From DRGV01 sp018903055 [NCBI: bacterium] (GTDB taxonomy: Bacteria; UBP18; UBA7526): DNA of 5,372 nt. Below the pieces are notes generated by a model. That model was not told where the DNA came from, made no database searches, and saw only the letters and a program-made list of their open reading frames with translations. The DNA is taken from assembly GCA_018903055.1 (NCBI GenBank), contig JAHIPW010000007.1, forward strand, positions 1 to 5,372, read 5' to 3'. Each line of letters opens with the position of its first letter. The stretch's first letter is position 1. Both the position numbers and the translations under genes were made by a program. Below, in pieces: positions 1 to 4,413 of this stretch.

Positions 1-525
1 ATAGGCATTCCCTATCTCAGAAGCAAAGTGAGCATCACTGCCTGCGGCAGTTGTAATCCCATTATTCCGGGCAAACTGACTTGCCCTCTTGCCACTTCTC
101 CTGAAGAAACTTCGGGCGTTAAAAATCTCTACGATGTCTATCTTCTTATGAAACCCATATAATTCCTGACCCAGACTATTAGCAATGAGAGGGATGAAAG
201 GATGGGGAATATAGACTAATCCCTCTTGCTCTTTAATCCTTCGTATCGTCTCCTCAGGGGACAATGAGTAAGGAATTCTTTCTTTCAGGAATAGGCCGAT
301 GACTTCACCTTTAGTAGTAAAGATTTCCTCCCCGGTAATCACCTTGATCTTAGCGCTTTTCTTCTCTATTTTTTCCCTTAGTCTCTCTGCCCCTTCAATC
401 GTTCCATGGTCCGTGACTGCTACGGCATTAATGCCTTTCTTCTGACAGACTTTTATAATTGTATCTAACTTGAGCCAGCTATCTATAGAGTATTGGGTAT
501 GAAGATGCATCTCCATCCTTAGCAT
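1..525 (-). CDS. PHP-domain metal-dependent phosphoesterase (3' end cut by window)
   Basis: The reading frame is open from an ATG at 525 to the window edge, giving 175 residues without a stop. The PHP (polymerase and histidinol phosphatase) metal-site motifs appear in order: HLHT at residues 7-10, TDHG at 38-41, GEE at 65-67, PHP at 107-109, VEIFN at 132-136 and GSDAH at 162-166. These residues normally hold two or three metal ions used to hydrolyse phosphoesters. Family members related to TrpH/RNase AM act on short oligonucleotides or 3',5'-nucleoside bisphosphates, but the substrate here cannot be read from the sequence. Stand-alone PHP proteins are often 200-280 residues, so a modest C-terminal part is missing. 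Start codons at 516 or 510 are also possible. ATG 510 has AAGG six bases upstream, whereas ATG 525 has only a weak GGGAA. The gene follows a small membrane-protein gene after a 19-nt gap, which suggests cotranscription. Confidence 0.92.
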   Translation of the reverse strand, partial: MLRMEMHLHTQYSIDSWLKLDTIIKVCQKKGINAVAVTDHGTIEGAERLREKIEKKSAKIKVITGEEIFTTKGEVIGLFLKERIPYSLSPEETIRRIKEQEGLVYIPHPFIPLIANSLGQELYGFHKKIDIVEIFNARSFFRRSGKRASQFARNNGITTAAGSDAHFASEIGNAY

Positions 526-544
526 AATAGCATTTCCCAACTTT

Positions 545-697
545 CTATCTTAGAATGGTTTTAGAAAAATAAAGATTCGCTAATGTAATTGACGCAAAGA
601 CAATGAGATGACCAATAACTAATCCAGCAAACATTAATAGAATACCAAGGGTTATCGTCTTTAATATAACCAGACCAGTCAAAATCTTTTCCCTCAT
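545..697 (-). CDS. Small hydrophobic membrane protein, 50 residues, unrecognised
   Basis: This short gene encodes a protein that is almost entirely hydrophobic from about residue 14 to residue 44, with a basic N-terminus (MREK) and a basic end (SKTILR). The hydrophobic run of about 31 residues would make one long membrane helix or a tight hairpin of two. I chose the ATG at 697 because AAAGGA lies about nine bases upstream and because it falls 14 nt after the stop of the preceding gene. An ATG at 733 in the same frame would give 62 residues but overlap the preceding gene by 22 nt and lacks a comparable ribosome binding site. The segment VILKT near the N-terminus also occurs near the N-terminus of the neighbouring 118-residue membrane protein, with 14 of 15 bases identical, hinting at partial paralogy. 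I do not recognise the family. The coding reality is moderately supported by spacing and ribosome binding site. Confidence 0.55.
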   Translation of the reverse strand: MREKILTGLVILKTITLGILLMFAGLVIGHLIVFASITLANLYFSKTILR

Positions 698-711
698 ATT
701 CTTCTTATCCT

Positions 712-1068
712 TTAAAATATAGGTAAATACCAAATCGTTATCAAAATACCAAGTACCACTCCAATCAAAATTAACAACATTTCGGAAATTACAATTTTCA
801 TTTTCATTCTTAAGCGCTTAAAAAATTTTAAATATAAAATAAGAACAATAACAATTACTAAGCCCAATATTGGTATTAGCGTATCTTTGAAATTAAAAAT
901 TGGTTTCATCTGTGGAATTTCTGATGGCCCACGAATACCGATGTCTCTTTCCATTTCAATAATCTCGGGTATTACGACGGCCGTTACAAAAATAATTATT
1001 CCTAACCCAAATAAAATAACACCGTTTAAAGTTTTTAATATAACCTTTTGTTTCTCTTCCTTCTCCAT
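712..1068 (-). CDS. Three-helix integral membrane protein, 118 residues, unrecognised
   Basis: The protein has three predicted membrane helices at about residues 14-35, 63-81 and 93-114. A polar, partly acidic loop (residues 36-62, containing ERDIGIRGPSEIP) separates the first two, and a strongly basic stretch (residues 81-91, KFFKRLRMKMK) separates the last two. By the positive-inside rule the N-terminus and the basic loop would be cytoplasmic, with the acidic loop and C-terminus outside. The gene starts within TAATG, sharing one base with the stop codon of the carbonic anhydrase homologue, so translation is probably coupled. AGGA lies close upstream of the ATG. The gene is about 30% GC by hand count, clearly lower than its neighbours. 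Part of this comes from Ile, Leu, Phe and Lys codons, but it may also indicate separate origin. No catalytic motif is visible and I do not recognise a family. Confidence 0.75.
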   Translation of the reverse strand: MEKEEKQKVILKTLNGVILFGLGIIIFVTAVVIPEIIEMERDIGIRGPSEIPQMKPIFNFKDTLIPILGLVIVIVLILYLKFFKRLRMKMKIVISEMLLILIGVVLGILITIWYLPIF

Positions 1069-1571
1069 TACTTCCTGAACCTCTTGGCGAAATCGAGATA
1101 CTCTAAAGCAGCATCTTTTAATTTCTTGATCTCTTTCTGATTGAGTTTCCTCACCACCCGGCCCGGAACACCAAGAACCAGACTTCCTTCTGGAATCTTT
1201 CTTCCCTCAGGGACTAAACTTCCCGCACCGATGAGACAATTTTTCTCTATCTTTGCTCCATCGAGAATAATGGCTCCCATGCCAATCAAACAATTATTGG
1301 CAATCTTACAGCCATGAATGATGGCTCCGTGGCCTACGGTAACATAATCCCCTACTATGGCCGGCAGGCCCCAATTGACATGAACCAGAACCCCATCCTG
1401 AATACTGGAACACTTCCCTATTCTAATTGGCTCAATATCGGCGCGCAACACAGCATTGGGCCAGATACTGGAATAATCCCCAATAGTTACCTCTCCAATC
1501 ACCTGAGCACTCTCTGCAATATAAACGTCCTTACCGATCCTTGGCTTCTTCTGTTTCAAGGCAATAATCAT
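1068..1571 (-). CDS. Gamma-carbonic-anhydrase family (left-handed beta-helix hexapeptide) protein
   Basis: The 167-residue product shows the repeating hexapeptide pattern of a left-handed beta-helix from about residue 11 to 140, followed by a C-terminal helix (residues 144-165). The family's metal and active-site positions are present: RAD at 43-45, QD at 58-59, His64 in VLVHVN, and His81 and His86 in GHGAIIHG. These three histidines bind Zn or Fe at the trimer interface in gamma carbonic anhydrases. The acidic proton-shuttle loop of archaeal Cam is absent, as in most bacterial YrdA/PaaY/CaiE-like members, many of which have low or unproven CO2-hydration activity. Length is normal for the short bacterial class. 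The start codon overlaps the preceding glycosylase stop as ATGA. AGGAG is present but about 14 bases upstream, so translational coupling probably contributes to initiation. The annotation of family is firm, while the true substrate is uncertain. Confidence 0.95.
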   Translation of the reverse strand: MIIALKQKKPRIGKDVYIAESAQVIGEVTIGDYSSIWPNAVLRADIEPIRIGKCSSIQDGVLVHVNWGLPAIVGDYVTVGHGAIIHGCKIANNCLIGMGAIILDGAKIEKNCLIGAGSLVPEGRKIPEGSLVLGVPGRVVRKLNQKEIKKLKDAALEYLDFAKRFRK

Positions 1572-2209
1572 TGACTAAATTGACACTCCTTTCTTAAAGG
1601 ACAGAGAAAGCAGTTGGGTTTTGTTTTGCAGTAGTTCTTTCCTAATTCAACAATCAGGGCGTGGAATTCCTGGTAGAGTTCCAAATCGTTGGGAAGATGT
1701 TTTTCAAAGTATTTTCTCAGGTCTTCGTATTGGTCTAAATCAGTGATTCCCAATCTATGGGCCATCCTCCTGGTATAGGCGTCGATGACGAAGATAGGTT
1801 TATTCGCTGCATAGAGGATGATGGAGTCTACCGTTTCCGGGCCAAGACCGTTCAAGGAGAGTAATTCTTCTCTTAAGTTCGGGATAGGTTTTGAAAATAA
1901 TTTATCTAAATCGTCCCCATAATTTTTATAGATATACTTGCAGACCCCCTTTAATCTTTCTGCCTTCTGGTGGAAGTATCCTGCAGGACGGATGACCTTC
2001 TCTAAGCGTCTAAGATTTACCCTGGCCAAGGAAGAAACGTCCAAGAGATCATTCTCCCTTAGATTATCTATTGCCTTCTCGACATTCTTCCAGGTCGTCT
2101 GTTGAGTGAGAATGGCGCCGACGATTACTTCAAATGAAGTATCTGCTGGCCACCAGTATTGTCTACCAAAGTGCTTCAGAAGTCTTTTATAAATTTGTAA
2201 TAGGGCCAC
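1568..2209 (-). CDS. HhH-GPD DNA glycosylase with [4Fe-4S] motif (endonuclease III / MagIII-like)
   Basis: This is a DNA base-excision repair protein of 213 residues. Residues counted from the GTG at 2209 show WWPADTSFE (19-27) and AILTQQTTWKNVEKAI (32-47), typical of COG2231, the 3-methyladenine-glycosylase-III-like branch. The helix-hairpin-helix LNGLGPET (119-126) and the catalytic Asp in VIDAYTRR (Asp143) follow. The lysine that gives endonuclease III its lyase activity is replaced by Glu125, which predicts a monofunctional glycosylase. Four C-terminal cysteines (194, 200, 203, 209) form C-x5-C-x2-C-x5-C. The first gap is one residue shorter than the x6 of E. coli Nth, but the pattern still suits an iron-sulfur cluster. 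I prefer GTG 2209 because GAGGTG sits nine bases upstream. An in-frame GTG at 2221 adds four residues but overlaps that ribosome binding site. The stop overlaps the next start as ATGA. Confidence 0.93.
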   Translation of the reverse strand: MALLQIYKRLLKHFGRQYWWPADTSFEVIVGAILTQQTTWKNVEKAIDNLRENDLLDVSSLARVNLRRLEKVIRPAGYFHQKAERLKGVCKYIYKNYGDDLDKLFSKPIPNLREELLSLNGLGPETVDSIILYAANKPIFVIDAYTRRMAHRLGITDLDQYEDLRKYFEKHLPNDLELYQEFHALIVELGKNYCKTKPNCFLCPLRKECQFSQ

Positions 2210-2218
2210 TTTCTTATC

Positions 2219-2224
2219 CACCTC
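2219..2224 (-). promoter_or_regulatory. Ribosome binding site of the DNA glycosylase gene
   Basis: GAGGTG on the minus strand lies nine bases before the GTG at 2209 and decides that start over the GTG at 2221, which physically overlaps it. It is part of a 10-base unit, CCGTTGAGGT (2229-2220), that is repeated exactly before the release-factor-like gene (3001-2992). Confidence 0.6.
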
Positions 2225-2233
2225 AACGGTGGA

Positions 2234-2250
2234 CCCGCCGAAGAGGCGGG
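2234..2250. repeat. GC-rich perfect palindrome in the intergenic gap
   Basis: Two 6-bp arms, CCCGCC and GGCGGG, enclose a 5-base loop and would form a strong RNA hairpin in the 68-nt space between the LemA-tail gene and the glycosylase gene. On the transcribed strand the 3' arm is followed by TCCACC, not a T-run, so it is not a Rho-independent terminator. Just upstream on the same strand AGGAAAG occurs twice in succession (AGGAAAGTAGGAAAGC). The local GC content is far above the flanks. It may be a REP-like intergenic palindrome or an mRNA-stability or processing hairpin; only a genome-wide search would tell. Confidence 0.6.
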
Positions 2251-2277
2251 CTTTCCTACTTTCCTGCCGTATGAGTC

Positions 2278-2631
2278 TTAATAGTTAGAGGGTAGGCGGA
2301 AGATCTCACCTTTTAATTGTCTATACTTAAAATGGGCCTGATTGAATTCCCGCTCCTTTTCCTTGAAGGCAGATTCGTCCTTGCTAAGATTAATCTCTAT
2401 AGCACGTAGTTTTAATCTTTCTCCCTCATAGGCCGACGGCTTTACTCTGGGCAGAAGAGACCAGAGTCGATCAAGTTGTCTGCGGTATTTACTGATTCTT
2501 CTCTTCCATCGCCATAGTTTAAATCCCCCATACAGAAGTCCCACCTTAGCCAGAATAAAGGGAAAAAGGGCTAAGAAGCGATCCAAAAAATAGATAAAAT
2601 AGTGTTGCTTCTCAGGATAATCTTTTCTCAT
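2278..2631 (-). CDS. Membrane-anchored small protein with LemA-like C-terminal helix
   Basis: The 117-residue product has an N-terminal hydrophobic segment (about residues 12-36, FLDRFLALFPFILAKVGLLY), then a very basic stretch (WRWKRRISKYRRQLDRLW), then charged, probably coiled-coil helices to the end. The final helix contains FNQAHFKYRQLKGEIFRLPSN. LemA proteins end in a closely similar pattern, (Y/F)N-x-A-x3-Y followed by FPSN, although here the distance to PSN is about three residues longer. LemA is a membrane protein of roughly 180-200 residues with a three-helix cytoplasmic or periplasmic bundle. This protein is much shorter and lacks the LKRRxDLIPNLV motif, so it may be a reduced or only distantly related form. 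The start overlaps the preceding release-factor-like stop as ATGA and has no clear Shine-Dalgarno, so it is probably translationally coupled. Existence as a gene is well supported, the family link is tentative. Confidence 0.75.
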   Translation of the reverse strand: MRKDYPEKQHYFIYFLDRFLALFPFILAKVGLLYGGFKLWRWKRRISKYRRQLDRLWSLLPRVKPSAYEGERLKLRAIEINLSKDESAFKEKEREFNQAHFKYRQLKGEIFRLPSNY

Positions 2632-2987
2632 TCTAAAGTAATCTCTACTTTTCTGCGCAGTTTTTTCTTCTTTGCCCGCCTCTTCTTTCTCTCAAGAATC
2701 TTTTCCTTTCTTGCCCGGGATATCTTAGTTGGAATACGTGGTTTCTTTCTCTTATTGAGTTTTGTCAATCTCTTCTGTAATCTCTCAAAGGCCAGTTCCT
2801 TATTCCTTGCCTGATAGCGATGTTCGGTAGCAGTGACCGTGACCCCCGATGGTATATGACGGAGTCTTACACAGGTCTCTTTCTTATTCCTCCTCTGTCC
2901 TCCCGGACCTCGCCCGCAAGAGAGATAAACCCTGGTCTCTCTTTTGAGACTTCTTAGATCAGTATGAAATTTTCTTTTTTCATTCAT
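2628..2987 (-). CDS. Small peptide chain release factor-like protein (RF-1 domain, GGQ)
   Basis: The 119-residue protein is a stand-alone GGQ domain. GRGPGGQ at residues 25-31 carries the GGQ tripeptide that places water for peptidyl-tRNA hydrolysis in the ribosomal peptidyl transferase centre. It is followed by RNKKETCVRLRHIPSGV and ATEHRYQARNKELAFERL, matching the RF-1 domain family (PF00472). The LRHxPSG and Q-x-RN patterns are closer to C12orf65/MTRFR-type and bacterial 'release factor-like' proteins than to ArfB. Codon-recognition domains are absent. The C-terminal 45 residues are roughly half Lys/Arg, like the basic tail that ArfB-class factors insert in the mRNA channel of stalled ribosomes. 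A role in ribosome rescue is therefore inferred. The ATG at 2987 is preferred over an in-frame TTG at 2990, because GAGG lies five bases before it. It overlaps the next gene by four bases. Confidence 0.93.
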   Translation of the reverse strand: MNEKRKFHTDLRSLKRETRVYLSCGRGPGGQRRNKKETCVRLRHIPSGVTVTATEHRYQARNKELAFERLQKRLTKLNKRKKPRIPTKISRARKEKILERKKRRAKKKKLRRKVEITLE

Positions 2988-2991
2988 CAAT

Positions 2992-3027
2992 ACCTCAACG
3001 GACTAAACGGACTAAACGGGTTAAACG
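2992..3027 (-). repeat. Four tandem 9-bp units in the gap before the release-factor-like gene
   Basis: On the minus strand the units read CGTTTAACC, CGTTTAGTC, CGTTTAGTC and CGTTGAGGT (3027 down to 2992). The two central units are identical, and the last one carries GAGG, the ribosome binding site of the gene starting at 2987. The array fills most of the 58-nt gap after the yjbQ stop. The units are far too short and have no spacers, so this is a simple tandem repeat and not a CRISPR array. Its role, if any, is unknown. The 10-mer that spans its last unit recurs before the glycosylase gene at 2229-2220. Confidence 0.8.
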
Positions 3028-3045
3028 ATAATGGCTTCATAGCAA

Positions 3046-3459
3046 TTATTCACCAATAATCTTAACGAGAACCCTCTTTCTTCTCTGACCATCGAACTCC
3101 CCATAGAATATCTGCTCCCAGGGGCCGAAGTCCAATCTACCCTCGGTAATGGCCACCACCACCTCCCGACCCATAATGGTTCTCTTCAAATGGGCATCGC
3201 CGTTATCCTCGCCGGTCTGGTGGTGCTTATAGGCCTTACCATAAGGGGCCAACTTTTCCAGCCACTCTAAAAAGTCCTGATGCAGTCCACTCTCGTTATC
3301 ATTGATGAAGACGCTGGCCGTAATGTGCATAGCATTGACCAAACAGAAGCCCTCTTTGACTTTGCTTTTCCTCACCGCCTCTGCTACCTGGGGAGTGATA
3401 TTAATTAATTCCCTTTTCCTTTTGGTATTGAACCATACTTCCTCTTTGTAAGACTTCAT
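3046..3459 (-). CDS. yjbQ: YjbQ / UPF0047 family protein
   Basis: The 137-residue product matches the whole length of the YjbQ/UPF0047 family, annotated as a secondary thiamine-phosphate synthase because family members show weak activity of that kind. The conserved stretches appear in order: [12 protein letters not shown] (residues 45-56), [16 protein letters not shown] (77-92), and the signature [19 protein letters not shown] (106-124). The clustered His, Asp and Glu residues (H45, E56, H79, H80, D85, D88, H90) fit the metal or ligand pocket seen in structures of the family. No signal peptide is present, so it acts in the cytoplasm. AGGAG lies eight bases before the ATG at 3459. That ATG overlaps the stop of an upstream 52-codon gene as ATGA, which suggests coupling. 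No thiamine biosynthesis gene is nearby, so the physiological role stays open. Confidence 0.96.
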   Translation of the reverse strand: MKSYKEEVWFNTKRKRELINITPQVAEAVRKSKVKEGFCLVNAMHITASVFINDNESGLHQDFLEWLEKLAPYGKAYKHHQTGEDNGDAHLKRTIMGREVVVAITEGRLDFGPWEQIFYGEFDGQRRKRVLVKIIGE

Positions 3460-3614
3460 TTCTCTAACTCCTCTTCTTCTCTCTCCAGCACTTCTTTAAA
3501 GGAATGTGTCTTCCCTCTCGAGGGAGGCTGGAATTCAGGCAGGTCGGGGTCTCTCTGTTTCCTTTTCCGCAAGACCTCTTTTGATATCTTGGGAATGACT
3601 GATTTTCTCTCCAT
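3456..3614 (-). CDS. Small charged protein, 52 residues, unrecognised
   Basis: The ATG at 3614 opens a 52-codon frame that ends in TGA overlapping the yjbQ start as ATGA. A GGGGGAT stretch (3625-3619) gives a suitable Shine-Dalgarno four to six bases upstream, and the gene begins 13 nt after the stop of the 258-residue protein. The product is soluble and highly charged. It has a basic first half ([20 protein letters not shown]), a proline-rich middle ([13 protein letters not shown]) and an acidic helix at the end ([15 protein letters not shown]). There are no cysteines, no membrane helix and no signal peptide. The frame fills the space between its neighbours almost exactly, which argues for a real gene over chance. 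I do not recognise a family. Its basic front and acidic tail would suit a small adaptor or partner of a larger protein, but that is inference only. Confidence 0.7.
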   Translation of the reverse strand: MERKSVIPKISKEVLRKRKQRDPDLPEFQPPSRGKTHSFKEVLEREEEELEK

Positions 3615-3615
3615 T

Positions 3616-3625
3616 TTTATCCCCC
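3616..3625 (-). promoter_or_regulatory. Ribosome binding site of the 52-codon gene
   Basis: GGGGGATAAA on the minus strand precedes the ATG at 3614 at normal Shine-Dalgarno distance. Together with the 4-nt overlap at the other end, it is the main support for this short gene. Confidence 0.5.
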
Positions 3626-3627
3626 AA

Positions 3628-4404
3628 TTACTCATCGAAGCCCGGGCGTTTAAAAGTACGATGCCCTGGGAATTTTTTATCGATCATCCTGCGTAATCGG
3701 TCCGCCTCTACCAGAAGAGTGAGGGCATCATCCTGCAGGTCCTCATTCCAATGGTAGACCTTCTGTAGAGCAACGATGGACTTCACCACTCCCAGATATG
3801 CTATCTTGGCGCTTCCATTAGCATCGTAGATATCTATCTCGTCCAGTTCTTTATCCTCACTCTTCTCCATCTTCGAGCCCAATGCCCGATAGACCTTTAC
3901 CGAGATTTGGGTATGGTACCAGGATATGATCTCGTGACAAGAGACAATTTCCCTGAGTGTCTCTACGTCCTCCACAGATGAAGGGATAATCTCAATCCGT
4001 TCCGGAAGTTCTATTCCAAAGGCCTGGATCGATTTACGCAATCTCTCAAGGAATTTACGGGCTAAGTCCATATAGTTATGGGAACGCTGATAGAGAGGAT
4101 GTCCCGTGGGATCGGGCGACTCATACTCCTCCTCTGGCAGGTTCTCCAAGTCAATCCCCCGCTCCTTGGCCGTCTTGAGGATCAACTCCTTGGTCTCCTT
4201 AAAGCTTTTTGCAACATCCTTCATTACAATCTTCCAATCGTAGGGATCCTCCCCCTTTCTTCTATGCTCTGCGAGCCTCTTCTGATCCTTGGCATAGAGA
4301 AAGCATTTACTGGTAAGAGAGCAGCGCTCGCACCATCGATCACAGTAGTTATAAATCCCTGAAATAAACTTCTTACCCAAACCTTTCTTCTTCAAATCAC
4401 CCAT
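3628..4404 (-). CDS. Uncharacterised helical protein with N-terminal four-cysteine motif
   Basis: The 258-residue protein opens with a basic segment and then IYNYCDRWCERCSLTSKCFLY, in which Cys21, Cys25, Cys28 and Cys34 form C-x3-C-x2-C-x5-C. This spacing could bind zinc or an iron-sulfur cluster. The rest appears soluble, charged and mostly alpha-helical. Distinctive stretches are SCHEIISWYHTQISVKVYRAL (155-175), with His157 and His164, and DANGSAKIAYLGVVKSIVALQ (194-214), which look like amphipathic helices of a bundle. There is no signal peptide or membrane segment. I have the impression that the YCDRWCERC signature occurs in uncharacterised proteins of other bacteria, but cannot name a family or function. 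AGGAG lies five bases before the ATG at 4404, only 9 nt after the transglycosylase stop. It is followed 13 nt later by the 52-codon gene, so the three are probably cotranscribed. Confidence 0.9.
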   Translation of the reverse strand: MGDLKKKGLGKKFISGIYNYCDRWCERCSLTSKCFLYAKDQKRLAEHRRKGEDPYDWKIVMKDVAKSFKETKELILKTAKERGIDLENLPEEEYESPDPTGHPLYQRSHNYMDLARKFLERLRKSIQAFGIELPERIEIIPSSVEDVETLREIVSCHEIISWYHTQISVKVYRALGSKMEKSEDKELDEIDIYDANGSAKIAYLGVVKSIVALQKVYHWNEDLQDDALTLLVEADRLRRMIDKKFPGHRTFKRPGFDE

Positions 4405-4413
4405 AACTTCTCC

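Noticed and set aside
698-733. Longer 62-residue start for the small membrane protein
   Set aside because: The ATG at 733 overlaps the upstream gene by 22 nt and has no good ribosome binding site, whereas the ATG at 697 has AAAGGA at normal distance.
887-1078. Plus-strand open frame of 63 codons
   Set aside because: It lies opposite the three-helix membrane protein gene, has no family motif, and runs against every supported gene.
1314-1574. Plus-strand open frame of 86 codons
   Set aside because: It is the complement of the gamma-carbonic-anhydrase gene, whose motifs are unmistakable, and carries no domain of its own.
2234-2250. Rho-independent terminator
   Set aside because: The hairpin is strong but no T-run follows the 3' arm on either strand.
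2602-2814. Plus-strand open frame of 70 codons, rich in Phe and Leu
   Set aside because: Its hydrophobicity is the mirror of the Lys/Arg-rich tail of the release-factor-like protein on the other strand.
2992-3027. CRISPR array
   Set aside because: The units are 9 bp, contiguous and without spacers, and no cas gene is present.
3028-3045. Promoter in the gap after yjbQ
   Set aside because: TTGCTA is followed by no -10-like hexamer at 16-18 bases, so no sigma-70-type pair can be supported.
4078-4362. Plus-strand open frame of 94 codons
   Set aside because: It is antisense to the cysteine-motif protein and has no supporting context.
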